Part shown: positions 10,770 through 18,912 of the stretch, in pieces
How positions within the stretch are numbered: the stretch's first letter is position 1
Layout: each line of letters opens with the position of its first letter
Source of the DNA: Oscillospiraceae bacterium
GTDB taxonomy: Bacteria; Bacillota; Clostridia; Oscillospirales; Acutalibacteraceae
Reading direction: 5' to 3'
DNA length: 51,155 nt
Assembly: GCA_031256825.1 (NCBI GenBank)
Contig: JAIRPV010000019.1
Coordinates: forward strand, 1-51,155
Program-made: the position numbers and the translations under genes
The notes under the pieces: generated by a model
Told to the model about the DNA's origin: nothing
Databases searched by the model: none
Seen by the model: the letters and a program-made list of their open reading frames with translations, nothing else

Positions 10770-10868
10770 AATAGTGCTCCCTTCATGTCTTGGCACGATA
10801 CCGTGCAATTGTCACATCGCGACAACCCGCAATGTAGGCAGAATATACTATGCTAATTTCACACTATT

Positions 10869-10897
10869 ATAATAGCACTATGTCGGTAAAATGTCAA
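10869..10897 (-). promoter_or_regulatory. Promoter of the giant secreted protein gene
   Basis: On the minus strand TTGACA (10892-10897), a 17-base spacer and TATTAT (10869-10874); an overlapping TATAAT sits three bases downstream. The leader to the ATG is about 95 bases and contains two small hairpins (arms 10809-10813/10821-10825 and 10793-10797/10802-10806). No known riboswitch was recognised. Confidence 0.75.
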
Positions 10898-10970
10898 GAA
10901 GAAAAATGTTTCGTGAACGAAGATTGTTAAATTTGCACAATCTGGGATTCACGCTTTAGTAATATCTTAC

Positions 10971-11005
10971 AAAAAAACACGAGACGGCGCATAGGCCATC
11001 CCGTG
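10971..11005 (-). terminator. Rho-independent terminator of the DUF6273-type gene
   Basis: On the minus strand CACGGGATGG and CCGTCTCGTG pair as a 10-bp stem that needs G-U pairs valid only for minus-strand RNA, followed by seven U. This fits termination of the gene at 11059-11862 before the giant gene's own promoter. Confidence 0.75.
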
Positions 11006-11058
11006 GTTTTTTCTGTTATAGCACATTGCCTTTTATTGTCAGATATTCCGCCTGAAAT

Positions 11059-11862
11059 TTACAGGGAGATCCACATCGCGGGCCGCACATAACGCCTGCC
11101 CCAATTCACCGCCGTGCCGGTGTATCCCAGCGAACCGTCGTCGAGCACAATCGCCGCGGTATAAAGGCCATCCATGGCCGCTCCGGAAGAGCGCAGCCAC
11201 CAATAAGCGCCGCTCCCGTTGTAGCGGCACGCGCGCGCCACGTTGTCGGTGAAGTAAAGGTTTGCTTCTTCCAACGAAAGCAAGAAGATGCGATCGCTGG
11301 TATCCTTGCCGTTTTTGCTGCCGTTTTCGGGGTTCACGCCATTCTTCACCTTCGTGGTCTGAATCCGCGCCTGTTCTTCGCCGCTGAAGCGGTTGTTGAT
11401 AAACGTTTCGTTCAGATATTTGCGCAGGCTGCTGGTCTCCCATGTGACGTTGACCAGCTCATCGTTATAGGGCCGCTCTTCCAGCGCGTCTTTCGAAATC
11501 ACCAGCGCCTTGCCGTCGCGCACCTCAAGCACCTGCCACGCAACGCCGCCCAGGGTGATGTCTTCCTGTTCGGCGCGGGCGGTCACCAGCTTGCCTTGCA
11601 GCGCCAGCGCGCGGGCCCTCGCGTCGCGATAATCGCCCATGCGGTTGAACGACTCAAACGCCAGCGCGTATTCGCCCTTTTTTTCGAGCGAACCGGCCTT
11701 GCCGTAAGCCGCCATCGGCTTAATCACAAAAATCCCCAGCAGCACAATCGCTGCCACAACCACAGCCGCCACCGCGGCAATCACGATGGTTTTCACCAGA
11801 TTGGTCTGTTTCCCTTCACCAATGGCGCCCGCGCCTGTTTCGATGGTTTCATTTTCATCCAT
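11059..11862 (-). CDS. Membrane-anchored DUF6273-type domain protein
   Basis: 267 residues, start with an AGGAGGAG ribosome site. Residues 1-22 are acidic and probably cytoplasmic. Residues about 24-48 form a single membrane helix rich in Ala, Val and Ile. Residues about 50-90 resemble one tetratricopeptide-like unit (FESFNRMGDYRDA). The C-terminal half has the signature of the DUF6273 family common in Clostridia: WQVLEV near its start, then SSLRKYLN, WWLRSSG, GYTGTAVN and a final VRPAMWI. The fold of these domains is related to formylglycine-generating-enzyme/lectin-like modules, but no catalytic role is established. The gene has its own promoter and terminator, so it is monocistronic. Function unknown; an extracytoplasmic sensor or ligand-binding role would be inference. 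Confidence 0.8.
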   Translation of the reverse strand: MDENETIETGAGAIGEGKQTNLVKTIVIAAVAAVVVAAIVLLGIFVIKPMAAYGKAGSLEKKGEYALAFESFNRMGDYRDARARALALQGKLVTARAEQEDITLGGVAWQVLEVRDGKALVISKDALEERPYNDELVNVTWETSSLRKYLNETFINNRFSGEEQARIQTTKVKNGVNPENGSKNGKDTSDRIFLLSLEEANLYFTDNVARACRYNGSGAYWWLRSSGAAMDGLYTAAIVLDDGSLGYTGTAVNWGRRYVRPAMWISL

Positions 11863-11906
11863 AACAAAATCTCCTCCTATACTGTTCTGAGCCGTTGCCT
11901 GATTTG

Positions 11907-11935
11907 ATTATACAATCTTTTTTTTGCTTTTGCAA
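11907..11935 (-). promoter_or_regulatory. Promoter of the DUF6273-type gene
   Basis: Minus strand TTGCAA (11930-11935), 17-base A-rich spacer, TATAAT (11907-11912), about 45 bases upstream of the ATG at 11862. Confidence 0.7.
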
Positions 11936-12008
11936 GGCCTTATAGCAAAAATTAATGAAAAATTCACTTAGCTGCATTATTTCCTTCACAGGGGGCAAAA
12001 AAACGGGC

Positions 12009-12037
12009 TTGCCTTTCCCTCCGGCCTGTGTTATAAT
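12009..12037 (+). promoter_or_regulatory. Promoter of the CPBP protease gene
   Basis: TTGCCT (12009-12014), 17-base spacer, perfect TATAAT (12032-12037). It lies 40 bases before the ATG at 12078 and favours that start over upstream in-frame codons. Confidence 0.7.
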
Positions 12038-12077
12038 ATACCAAAGAAAGCGAAACATACATAGAAGGAACCGCGCC

Positions 12078-12758
12078 ATGAAGAAATCCGCCTCCCCAGC
12101 ATTCGCGCAGGCCCTGTTTGCCCTGGCGGCCGTGGCTGCGGTGTCCGTCTGGTCGTACCACATCCATCGCCTGATGCTGACCATGCGCACGGGCGTGTTT
12201 GCGCCCGGCCGCGTGCTCCAGCGCAACGCCCTCAACTATGCCGTCCCCGTGGCGGCCATGCTGCTGCTGGCCCTTCTGGAACGCGCCGTTTTTCGAACGC
12301 CCCTCCCCTCCTCCCTGGGCCTCGCGCCGAAGCAATTTCTCCCGGCGATGAAGAACAACGCGCTCATCCTCCCGGCGCTGCTGATCGGCGCCGCGGTTTC
12401 CTCCTTTCTTCGTTTAACGTTCGGCACATGGGATCGGGGATACAGCCCTTGGCTGCAACTGCCCGTGCAGGCCATCGTTGCGGTAAGCGAAGAACTGATC
12501 TTCCGTGGTTACGCGCAGCCGCGTTTCGCAAAGCTCTTCGGCGGCTGGGGCGGCGTGGCGCTTTCGGCTTTCCTGTTTGCCACGGTTCACCTGCCCGATC
12601 AAATTTTTATCCAGCGCACGGCGGCGGCGGCCTTGCTGGCCCGCTCAGCGCTGATGTTCGCGGGCGGGCTGCTGCTGGGCGCCCTGGCCAAGCGCGACAA
12701 AAGCGTCTGGGGCGCCGTCCCGGCCCACTGGGCGCTGAATATGTGCGGCGTTTATTGA
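12078..12758 (+). CDS. CPBP family intramembrane metalloprotease
   Basis: 226 residues starting at 12078 behind GAAGGAA; the frame is open further upstream but that part precedes the promoter. Several hydrophobic helices are visible. The family's three motifs are present in order: EELIFRGY (Glu-Glu and Arg), FATVHLP (His) and AHWALN (His). CPBP proteins (Abi/Rce1 type) cleave within the membrane; in bacteria they have been tied to bacteriocin self-immunity, peptide maturation and stress responses. The substrate here is unknown. smpB follows 46 bases later without an obvious terminator, so the two may be cotranscribed. Confidence 0.85.
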   Translation: MKKSASPAFAQALFALAAVAAVSVWSYHIHRLMLTMRTGVFAPGRVLQRNALNYAVPVAAMLLLALLERAVFRTPLPSSLGLAPKQFLPAMKNNALILPALLIGAAVSSFLRLTFGTWDRGYSPWLQLPVQAIVAVSEELIFRGYAQPRFAKLFGGWGGVALSAFLFATVHLPDQIFIQRTAAAALLARSALMFAGGLLLGALAKRDKSVWGAVPAHWALNMCGVY

Positions 12759-12804
12759 CGCAAGCGAATGACACCAATCTTCACGATTAGGAAAGGGGCC
12801 CCCT

Positions 12805-13269
12805 ATGCCCGATCCCAAAAAGCCCAACACCATTCCCGTGGCAAAAAATAAAAAAGCCTACCACGATTTCTTCGTGCTCGAAGAATTGGAGGCGGGCATT
12901 GTTTTGCACGGCACGGAGGTCAAGTCCCTGCGGCAAGGCAAAGTGAACCTGAAAGACAGCTACTGCGGCGTAAAAGACGGCGAGATGTATGTCAACGGCA
13001 TGCACATCAGCCCTTATGATCATGGGAACATCTTCAACGGCGACCCCATACGTCCGCGCAAGCTGCTGCTGCACCGGCGCGAAATCCTGCGCCTGTATGG
13101 CGAACTCAAGCAGCAGGGCCTGGCGCTTATCCCGCTTTCGCTGTATTTTCTCAATGGCCGGGCCAAACTGCAAATTGGCCTTTGCAAGGGCAAAAAACTC
13201 TATGATAAGCGCGAAGCCGCCGCCGAGCGCGACGCGAAGCGCGACGTAGAGCGGCATTTTAAGGGGTAG
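12805..13269 (+). CDS. smpB: SsrA-binding protein SmpB
   Basis: 154 residues, complete, ATG behind AGGAAAGGGG. SmpB binds the tRNA-like part of tmRNA and brings it to ribosomes stalled on broken messages. The typical sequence is visible: NKKAYHDFFVLEELEAG, GTEVKSLRQGKVNLKDSY near residues 35-55, the HISPYDHGNIFN loop, and the basic C-terminal tail that enters the empty mRNA channel (GKKLYDKRE, then alternating Arg/Lys/Asp). Length matches the family. Its RNA partner ssrA is encoded about 475 bases downstream on the same strand, a linkage common in Firmicutes. Confidence 0.97.
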   Translation: MPDPKKPNTIPVAKNKKAYHDFFVLEELEAGIVLHGTEVKSLRQGKVNLKDSYCGVKDGEMYVNGMHISPYDHGNIFNGDPIRPRKLLLHRREILRLYGELKQQGLALIPLSLYFLNGRAKLQIGLCKGKKLYDKREAAAERDAKRDVERHFKG

Positions 13270-13326
13270 CGCAGCCTGAAGATGAAACGTTCGACCGGCG
13301 CGCTGATTGCCCGGGAAACCTGGCGC

Positions 13327-13363
13327 AAAAATAGATTGTGGCGGAGCCGCGCGCGGCCCCGCC
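13327..13363 (-). terminator. GC-rich hairpin ending the small minus-strand transcript
   Basis: Minus-strand GGCGGGGCC, GCGCGC loop, GGCTCCGCC (13340-13363), followed after a few bases by TATTTTT. It lies just past the tiny peptide ORF at 13417-13461 and faces it correctly. It could also help end smpB transcripts on the plus strand, though the plus side lacks a good T run. Confidence 0.45.
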
Positions 13364-13416
13364 AATTTCGTAGCATGACACTCAGTCCCCTCGTTATATT
13401 TGGTATCGCCAGTGGG

Positions 13417-13461
13417 TCAGTCCGCCCACTCATTCATCAGCCACATCCAAAACGCCAGCAT
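13417..13461 (-). CDS. Possible 14-residue Trp-rich peptide
   Basis: An ATG at 13461 follows a textbook ribosome site (AAAGGAGG, 7 bases before the start) and opens a 14-codon frame, MLAFWMWLMNEWAD, ending in TGA. The peptide is hydrophobic and has three Trp and three Met. Upstream on the same strand is an extended -10 sequence (TGG then TATGAT, 13500-13508) without a clear -35, and downstream is the hairpin at 13327-13363, giving a self-contained unit of about 170 bases antisense-facing between smpB and ssrA. I do not recognise it. The ribosome site is the strongest evidence; the peptide is short enough that chance cannot be excluded. Confidence 0.45.
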   Translation of the reverse strand: MLAFWMWLMNEWAD

Positions 13462-13653
13462 AACCGCCCCTCCTTTCCCCCTGGTTTCCCCTTGCCTATA
13501 TCATACCACTGCTGTGTGTCGGGCGCGTGACGCGGGTGGAAAGAATCCGCGAAACTTTTTTGCATATCGAATGAACGATGGGTTTACAAATCGTGTGCAT
13601 TCCCGTCGGCACGGCAAAAAGCGGCCCACAGCCGCTTCCTCCAAAATTTTCTG

Positions 13654-13682
13654 TTGACAAACCCCGGGCAATCGGGTATACT
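13654..13682 (+). promoter_or_regulatory. Promoter of ssrA
   Basis: TTGACA (13654-13659), 17-base spacer, TATACT (13677-13682). Transcription should begin near 13689, leaving about 56 bases of 5' leader for removal by RNase P. Confidence 0.8.
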
Positions 13683-13744
13683 ATTAAATAAGAAGAGGTT
13701 TCCAAAACTTCTTTGGGAGCAAAAACAAGCTTCCCCGCCCAGAG

Positions 13745-14102
13745 GGGGATGAAAGGATTTCGACGGGTATTCGGAAGCAAAGCAAGCGAGCAGCGGCGCG
13801 GACCCGCTATATCAAGCCGCAGTTTAGAAATAAACGACAACGAATACGAACTTCTTGCTGCTTAACCTTAATCGGTAGCAGCCGTCCTTCCCGGGAGGCC
13901 TGCGGCCCGGAGCGGGGCGTCATTTAGCAGGGCACGTGCACGGTTGGGACGCCTTGCCCGCCGTCATGAAGATACACGGCTACCATAGCGCGCAGCCTGC
14001 CCGTTGGCGGCGCGTGAGGGGAATCCAAACAACGGGATGCGCTCGGAGAAAACTTTGCCAACGGATGTTCGGACGCGGCTTCGATTGCCGCCATCTCCAC
14101 CA
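13745..14102 (+). ncRNA. ssrA: Transfer-messenger RNA (tmRNA)
   Basis: 358 bases. The 5' acceptor strand GGGGATG (13745-13751) pairs with CATCTCC (14092-14098), followed by encoded ACCA. The conserved GAAAGGATTTCGACGGGT lies at the 5' end, and the T arm with TTCGATT lies near 14075-14092. The tag reading frame is 13830-13865: taking the conserved TAG (13825-13827) plus two bases as in other tmRNAs, the resume codon is ATA, and the tag reads INDNEYELLAA followed by TAA. The C-terminal LLAA is a normal ClpXP/ClpAP degradation signal. A proper promoter and terminator frame the gene, and its partner smpB is upstream. Confidence 0.95.
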
Positions 14103-14107
14103 AAAAA

Positions 14108-14159
14108 GGCAGGCCTGCAATCCATTGCGTGGCAATGGGCGCGGGCCTGTCGTTTTTTT
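14108..14159 (+). terminator. Bidirectional terminator of ssrA
   Basis: Two-level hairpin: outer CAGGCC with GGGCCTG, inner perfect CCATTGC/GCAATGG, then CGTTTTTTT on the plus strand. An A run on the left side gives a U run on the minus strand as well, so it can also stop the operon ending at 14216. Confidence 0.85.
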
Positions 14160-14215
14160 ATGGCAATTCTGAAAGGCGCAGCATCCCCTGCGCTGTGTTC
14201 GCTGCGCCGCCGCCC

Positions 14216-14692
14216 CTATGCTAAAAATCGGCGCTTTGCGGTATATTCGTCCAGCGTAATTTTATAAACGCTTACCGCGTCCAACGCTCCGCTGCCGTAG
14301 GCGAACCCGTCAAAGCCGCAGTGCGTCAGCAACAAATCCAGCCCTTTAGCGGATTCCTCCCCGAACACAGGCTCCGCCTTCCCAAACCCGATGAAGCTCT
14401 CGTACTCCGTGGTGACGCTTCGTTCGGTTTGCCTGTAGCCATGAAAAATATCGGCTTCCACACAGACCTTTGGGTTCTTCGCCATCAGTTCGTGCTTAAA
14501 ACCTTCTTTCGCGCCATGGAAATAAAGCGTAATCGCGCCCTCGGCCGCCTCCATCCCAAAAGACAGCGGCACAACATAGGGCTGCTCCCCGGCGTTTAGC
14601 CCCAGGCGAATGGTGTCGCAGCGGGCCAGAATGTCTATGATTTCAGAAAAACTTGCCACTTGCCGATCCTGGCGGCGCATATTCGGTATCAC
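14216..14692 (-). CDS. Pyridoxamine 5'-phosphate oxidase-like flavin protein
   Basis: 158 residues. The small split-barrel fold of the PNPOx-like/NimA group is suggested by the N-terminal MRRQDRQV, then EIIDILARCDTIRLGL, PYVVPLSFG, LYFHGAKEG and VCVEAD in the usual order. Such proteins bind FMN or F420-like cofactors, or haem in some cases. NimA relatives reduce nitroimidazoles, but most members have unknown substrates. The gene is last in a run of six minus-strand genes and starts 31 bases after the uracil-DNA glycosylase gene, so it is probably cotranscribed. The shared terminator lies at 14108-14159. Confidence 0.8.
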   Translation of the reverse strand: MIPNMRRQDRQVASFSEIIDILARCDTIRLGLNAGEQPYVVPLSFGMEAAEGAITLYFHGAKEGFKHELMAKNPKVCVEADIFHGYRQTERSVTTEYESFIGFGKAEPVFGEESAKGLDLLLTHCGFDGFAYGSGALDAVSVYKITLDEYTAKRRFLA

Positions 14693-14723
14693 AACAAAAT
14701 CTCCTCCCGTATGCCGCGCAGGT

Positions 14724-15299
14724 TCAGGAATAGGTGCTCTCGCAGATTTCTTCTATCTTTGCCTGCAAGGCCAAAAAATCTTCCAGCGCGTCGGGTTTCT
14801 GGTTGGGGTTGCGAAGCAATGCCGCAGGGTGGAAGGTGCCCATGCGCAAAATCCCGTTGTGTTCATAGAATTTGCCGTGTTCTTTCGTGACTTTGAATTC
14901 TTTGCCGATAATTCGCTGCGCGGCAATGCGCCCCAGGCACACGATGATTTTCGGCTGCATCAGCTTCACCTGCGCCGTCAGCCAGTTGAGGCACATGTCC
15001 TGCTCCTCTGGTTTGGGGTCGCGGTTCTTCGGCGGGCGGCATTTCACCATGTTGGCAATGTAAATATTCCGGCGGCGATCCAGGTGAATCGCTGCCAGAT
15101 ACTTGTCCAGCAGCTGCCCCGAGCGCCCAACAAACGGTTCTCCCCGCAGATCTTCCTGCTCGCCTGGGCCTTCGCCAATGAACAACACCTCGGCCTGCGG
15201 GCTGCCTACGCCGAACACCAGGTTCGTGCGCGTGGCCCCCAGTTCGCATTTTTGGCATTGCCGGCATTCCGCCTCCAGTTCTTCCCATGTCATCGGCAT
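14724..15299 (-). CDS. Family 4 (4Fe-4S) uracil-DNA glycosylase
   Basis: 191 residues. It removes uracil from DNA, opening base-excision repair. Family 4 marks are visible: N-terminal CRQCQKC cysteines (residues 12-18), GEGPGEQED (water-activating motif A), a third cysteine in [12 protein letters not shown], a fourth in MCLNW, and the C-terminal HPAALLRNP. The two N-terminal and two central cysteines are the expected 4Fe-4S ligands. Length and order match the family. It lies 92 bases downstream of the DUF4349 lipoprotein gene. Confidence 0.93.
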   Translation of the reverse strand: MPMTWEELEAECRQCQKCELGATRTNLVFGVGSPQAEVLFIGEGPGEQEDLRGEPFVGRSGQLLDKYLAAIHLDRRRNIYIANMVKCRPPKNRDPKPEEQDMCLNWLTAQVKLMQPKIIVCLGRIAAQRIIGKEFKVTKEHGKFYEHNGILRMGTFHPAALLRNPNQKPDALEDFLALQAKIEEICESTYS

Positions 15300-15391
15300 G
15301 TCCTTCCCCTTCCGCTATAACAGTTTCTCTTCCAGCCAGCGAGCATTGCGCCCCCGCGTGCACAGCGTGCGGTCAATGTCGGTAACAGCGG

Positions 15392-16315
15392 TTACCCCTG
15401 CGCCCTCCGGGCGGCTTTTTTCCGGCGGCGGCCGCGGATCAAAAGAATCAGCGCGGCAACCGCAGCGGCCAGCAGAAGCAGGTAGAGCACGCCGCCCAGC
15501 AGGTTTTGCGCCAGATCGTAGAAGAATTCCAGGCTTCTGTCAAAAATATCGCCCACACCCGCCCAAAAGCCGCGTTTTTCCGGCTTAACGCGCCGCTCTT
15601 CCGTGATGTTCAGCGTCACCGTGCTCAGCGCAATCTGATCTTCCAGCAACCGCATTTGTCCTTCCAGGCTGTCCAGTTCGTAGCGCACCTGGGTCAGCTG
15701 CTGCCGCACCTGCAAAACTTCTTCCGTCGATTTTGCGCTCTCCAGCAGCTGCAACAGCGTTTCGCGCTCGGTCGTCATCGCTTTGATGTGCGCGGCCACG
15801 TCGGTGTATTGCATGGTAACGTCGCGCACGGTTTCGCTGATATCAATCACATGGGCCTTCTCTTCCAGCGCCTTCTCGAACGCGTCGAGTTTGTCGGCGG
15901 GGATGCGCAGGACGAGGGTAGCGCTGCGGTGCTGCTCCCAGTTGTAGCTGCCATTGTTGGTGTTCTTGCTGGAAACATGTCCGCCCAGGGCAATGGCTTT
16001 CGCCTCCAGCCCCTTCAGGCATTCGTTGAACTTCTCCGTTTCCAGGTTCGCGTCAACATCCTTGATGAGCTTGCGCCCCGCAGTGGCTCTTTCGGCTTCG
16101 TTCGCGCCGCTCTTGGCCGCGCTTGCGGAGGAATCTTCCGCGGCTTTGGTCAGGCCCGCGTCTAAAAGGGCGTCCGCCTCGCGGGGAACAGCGTCTTCAG
16201 CCATGATCGTAGACTCATAATCGGCCGTTTTGTTCTGCGCGCCGCAGGCGGACAGCAGCAAAGCCAGCGTCAGCAGGCACAACAGCAGAAGGGTTCCGGT
16301 TTTTCTATGTTTCAT
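15392..16315 (-). CDS. DUF4349 domain lipoprotein
   Basis: 307 residues with an AAAGGAG ribosome site. A lipoprotein signal peptide ends in LLSAC, with Cys24 as the lipidated residue. The DUF4349 domain follows from about residue 77 ([12 protein letters not shown], then [10 protein letters not shown] and [19 protein letters not shown]). A long coiled coil spans about residues 155-225 ([20 protein letters not shown] onward). Near the C-terminus a membrane helix (about 270-295) is followed by an Arg/Lys-rich cytoplasmic tail. The protein is thus lipid-anchored at one end and membrane-spanning at the other, normal for the family. Function unknown. It lies 27 bases downstream of the capA-like gene and may have its own promoter at 16335-16363. 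Confidence 0.88.
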   Translation of the reverse strand: MKHRKTGTLLLLCLLTLALLLSACGAQNKTADYESTIMAEDAVPREADALLDAGLTKAAEDSSASAAKSGANEAERATAGRKLIKDVDANLETEKFNECLKGLEAKAIALGGHVSSKNTNNGSYNWEQHRSATLVLRIPADKLDAFEKALEEKAHVIDISETVRDVTMQYTDVAAHIKAMTTERETLLQLLESAKSTEEVLQVRQQLTQVRYELDSLEGQMRLLEDQIALSTVTLNITEERRVKPEKRGFWAGVGDIFDRSLEFFYDLAQNLLGGVLYLLLLAAAVAALILLIRGRRRKKAARRAQG

Positions 16316-16334
16316 TGGGATGCTCCTTTCTGGT

Positions 16335-16363
16335 ATTATAGGTCATCCTTTTGTCGAAGTCAG
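16335..16363 (-). promoter_or_regulatory. Possible internal promoter for the DUF4349 gene
   Basis: Minus strand CTGACT (16358-16363), 17-base spacer, perfect TATAAT (16335-16340), overlapping the end of the upstream capA-like gene. The -35 is weak. Confidence 0.4.
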
Positions 16364-17557
16364 ATCTAAAATTCCTTCCGGAATGGTTTCTTTCAGCAAT
16401 CTTTTGCAATAATCATACGAAAATCGCGCGTCGCCGCGCCTGACGCCGTGGCTTTCCGCCAGCGCGCGCCCAAAACCGGCCCAGGGAACCAGCCGCAGGT
16501 TCGAGTAACCCGCGCCGTAATAGGTAATCACAGGGGTAAACTTCGGCTGCGAAAGCGTCACCGCGCCGTCTGTATTGTCTTTTGTCACAACCAGCTCCAG
16601 CACGCCGCCGATGAGCTGCGGAGCCTTGCTCTGGGCCGATATAAAATTGCCCAGCGAATACGCCACAAAAGCCTTGCCGCCGCCGGGTTTTTCCAGCCAC
16701 TCCATGCCCTGCAAAACATGCGGATGCGTGCCGAGGATCACATCCGCGCCCCAGCCAACGGCTTTGCGCGCAAGAAGGCGCTGCCCTTCTGTCGTTTCTT
16801 GTGAGTTTTCGGTGCCCCAGTGCAGCGAAGCCACAACAACATCGGCGTTCGCGCGGGCCAGCGATATCGCCCGGAACAGGCGATCCTCCTCCTCCAGCAG
16901 CGGCAGCACCAGTTCGCTGCCGCGCGGCAGCTGCAAACCGTTAAAGCTGTAGGTTGCGCCCACAAAACCAAAGGTAACGCCGTTGACTTCCAGCACATGC
17001 GGCGTTGCAAAATCCGCTTCGTCCCGGTAGGCCCCGCTTGTGGCCACGCCCGCCTTGGCCGCCCAATAATCCAGGCTGGCCGTTACGCCGGCGGTTCCCT
17101 TGTCCAGCATGTGGTTATTGCTCAAGTTGACCGCGCGAAAGCCCAGGTCATACACCGCGTCGCCCACCTGCGTAGGCGAACTGAACAGCGGGTAGCTGGA
17201 AGGCCTTGCAACAGCCCCTGTGATGGGGCTTTCCTGGTTGATCACAGAAAGATCCGCCCGCGAAAGCAGGCCCCGCACGCCTTCATAAGCATAGCCAAAG
17301 TCGTAGCCGCGCCCGGCGGCGCGGGCGGCGGCCTGTTCATAAATGGTATCGTGAATAAGATTATCGCCAACAGCCATCAGCCGCACCACGGAGGGCGGCG
17401 GCGCGGGCGGGGCGGTGGTGGTCAGCAAAGCCGTCCCCTCGCTGGAATTGGTGCCGGGGACACGCCAAAACACGGCCAGCAGCAATGCTGAGGCCAGCAC
17501 GGTCAGTATGGCGGCAAGGTTGGCGGCGTAGATGGCCCGGAGACGGTTTTGTGTCAT
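16343..17557 (-). CDS. CapA-family metallophosphatase-like protein
   Basis: 404 residues from the ATG at 17557, which has GGAG eight bases upstream; a TTG 48 bases earlier has no better site. An N-terminal membrane anchor (about residues 9-31) and a Pro/Thr linker precede a CapA/PgsA domain: LMAVGDNLIHD, SVINQESPI, AVNLSNNHMLDKG, VVASLHWGTE and ILGTHPHVLQGMEW, with the metal-ligand-type Asp, Asn and His of the calcineurin-like fold. CapA proteins act in poly-gamma-glutamate export or retention, but no capB/capC genes are nearby, so the role here is open. It lies 55 bases after lysC, probably in the same operon. Confidence 0.88.
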   Translation of the reverse strand: MTQNRLRAIYAANLAAILTVLASALLLAVFWRVPGTNSSEGTALLTTTAPPAPPPSVVRLMAVGDNLIHDTIYEQAAARAAGRGYDFGYAYEGVRGLLSRADLSVINQESPITGAVARPSSYPLFSSPTQVGDAVYDLGFRAVNLSNNHMLDKGTAGVTASLDYWAAKAGVATSGAYRDEADFATPHVLEVNGVTFGFVGATYSFNGLQLPRGSELVLPLLEEEDRLFRAISLARANADVVVASLHWGTENSQETTEGQRLLARKAVGWGADVILGTHPHVLQGMEWLEKPGGGKAFVAYSLGNFISAQSKAPQLIGGVLELVVTKDNTDGAVTLSQPKFTPVITYYGAGYSNLRLVPWAGFGRALAESHGVRRGDARFSYDYCKRLLKETIPEGILDLTSTKG

Positions 17558-17612
17558 ACGGTAGGCTCCAAACGCAATTTCGCGTATTTTTCGGCGGCAG
17601 CGCAAAGCCCGG

Positions 17613-18821
17613 CTATTCCGCCGGGAAAAATGCGCGGTGCACGGCGGCCACGGCTCTGTCGGCCGCCGCTTCGTCGATCAGCACCGAAATCTTGATTTCG
17701 CTTGTGGCGATCATCTGAATGTTGATATCCGCCGCGTACAGCGCCTCAAACATGGTGGAAGCCGTGCCGGGATGCGACTCCATGCCCGCCCCCACAACAG
17801 AGATCTTGCTCACGGTTGTGTCGCACATAATTTTCAGGCCCGCCGTGATGTCCAGGCCATGCAGCAGGGCGCAGGCCTCTTCCGCGTTGGCGCGGCTGAC
17901 GGTGAACGAAATATCCTTCGTGTTATCGCGCCCAATGGATTGCAGAATAATATCCACATTGATTTTTTTTGCGGCCAGGCGGCTGAAGATGTGGAACGCC
18001 ACGCCGGGGATATCTTTTACGCCAATGACCGAGATCCGGGCTGTGTCGCTGTCTTTTGTCACGCCGCGCACAAGCATTTTTTCCATGGTGGTTGCCTCCT
18101 TCACAATCGTACCGGGCCGGTTGGTGTAGCTCGAAAGCACCTCCAGCTCCACGTTATATTTTTTTGCCATTTCCACAGAGCGGTTGTGCAGCACCTGCGC
18201 GCCCAGGGTGGCCAGCTCCAGCATTTCGTCGTAGGTAATTTCGTTGAGTTTCCGCGCGCCCTCCACCTTGCGCGGGTCGGCGGTGAACACGCCTTCCACG
18301 TCGGTATAGATCTGGCAGCGGTCGGCATGCAGCGCGGCCGCCAGCGCCACGGCGCTGGTATCGCTGCCGCCGCGGCCAATGGTGGTCACATCGTCGTATT
18401 TACAAATCCCCTGAAAACCGGCGCAGATAACAATGTTCTTGCGGCCAAGCTCCACTTGCAGGCGTTCCGTGCGAATGGTCTTGATGCGCGCGGCGCCGTA
18501 ATTGGAGCTGGTGATGAACCCCGCCTGCCAGCCCAGCAGCGAAACCGCCGGGCAGCCCAGTTCCTGCACCGCCATGGCCAGCAGCGCCGCCGACATCTGT
18601 TCGCCGGCGGAAAGCAGCATATCCATCTCGCGTTTTTGGGGCTTTTGGGTGATTTCGGCGGCTTTTTCAATCAGGTCGTCGGTGGTGTCGCCCTGGGCAG
18701 AGACCGAAACAACAACGTCGTTGCCCGCGCGGTAGGTTTCCGCAATAATGCGCGCCACATTTTGCACGCGTTCGGCGTTGGCGACGGAGCTGCCGCCAAA
18801 CTTTTGGACGATAAGAGACAT
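17613..18821 (-). CDS. lysC: Aspartate kinase
   Basis: 402 residues. It phosphorylates L-aspartate, the first step to lysine, threonine, methionine and diaminopimelate. Visible motifs are KFGGSSVA at the N-terminus, SAGEQMSAALLA, TTIGRGGSDTSAVALAAAL, and the DVEGVFTADPR substrate loop. Two C-terminal ACT domains follow (from ARISVIGVKDIPG and KISVVGAGM), the usual site of feedback inhibition. Length is typical. The GTG/ATG-rich stretch before the ACT region (MEKMLVRGV) could in principle start a separate regulatory subunit as in Bacillus, but no clear ribosome site was noted. It lies 91 bases downstream of hom. Confidence 0.96.
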   Translation of the reverse strand: MSLIVQKFGGSSVANAERVQNVARIIAETYRAGNDVVVSVSAQGDTTDDLIEKAAEITQKPQKREMDMLLSAGEQMSAALLAMAVQELGCPAVSLLGWQAGFITSSNYGAARIKTIRTERLQVELGRKNIVICAGFQGICKYDDVTTIGRGGSDTSAVALAAALHADRCQIYTDVEGVFTADPRKVEGARKLNEITYDEMLELATLGAQVLHNRSVEMAKKYNVELEVLSSYTNRPGTIVKEATTMEKMLVRGVTKDSDTARISVIGVKDIPGVAFHIFSRLAAKKINVDIILQSIGRDNTKDISFTVSRANAEEACALLHGLDITAGLKIMCDTTVSKISVVGAGMESHPGTASTMFEALYAADINIQMIATSEIKISVLIDEAAADRAVAAVHRAFFPAE

Positions 18822-18912
18822 TTGGTACCTCCGATTCTAATGCGTTCAAATAACAGACAAAAACAGACAAACTATCCAGCTTTTCAGATGCGGCGAGCCG
18901 GCAAGCGCCCGC

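Noticed and set aside
13617-13635. GCGGC/GCCGC hairpin with a T run on the minus strand
   Set aside because: No minus-strand gene ends into it once the bidirectional ssrA terminator is counted; the stem is only five bases.
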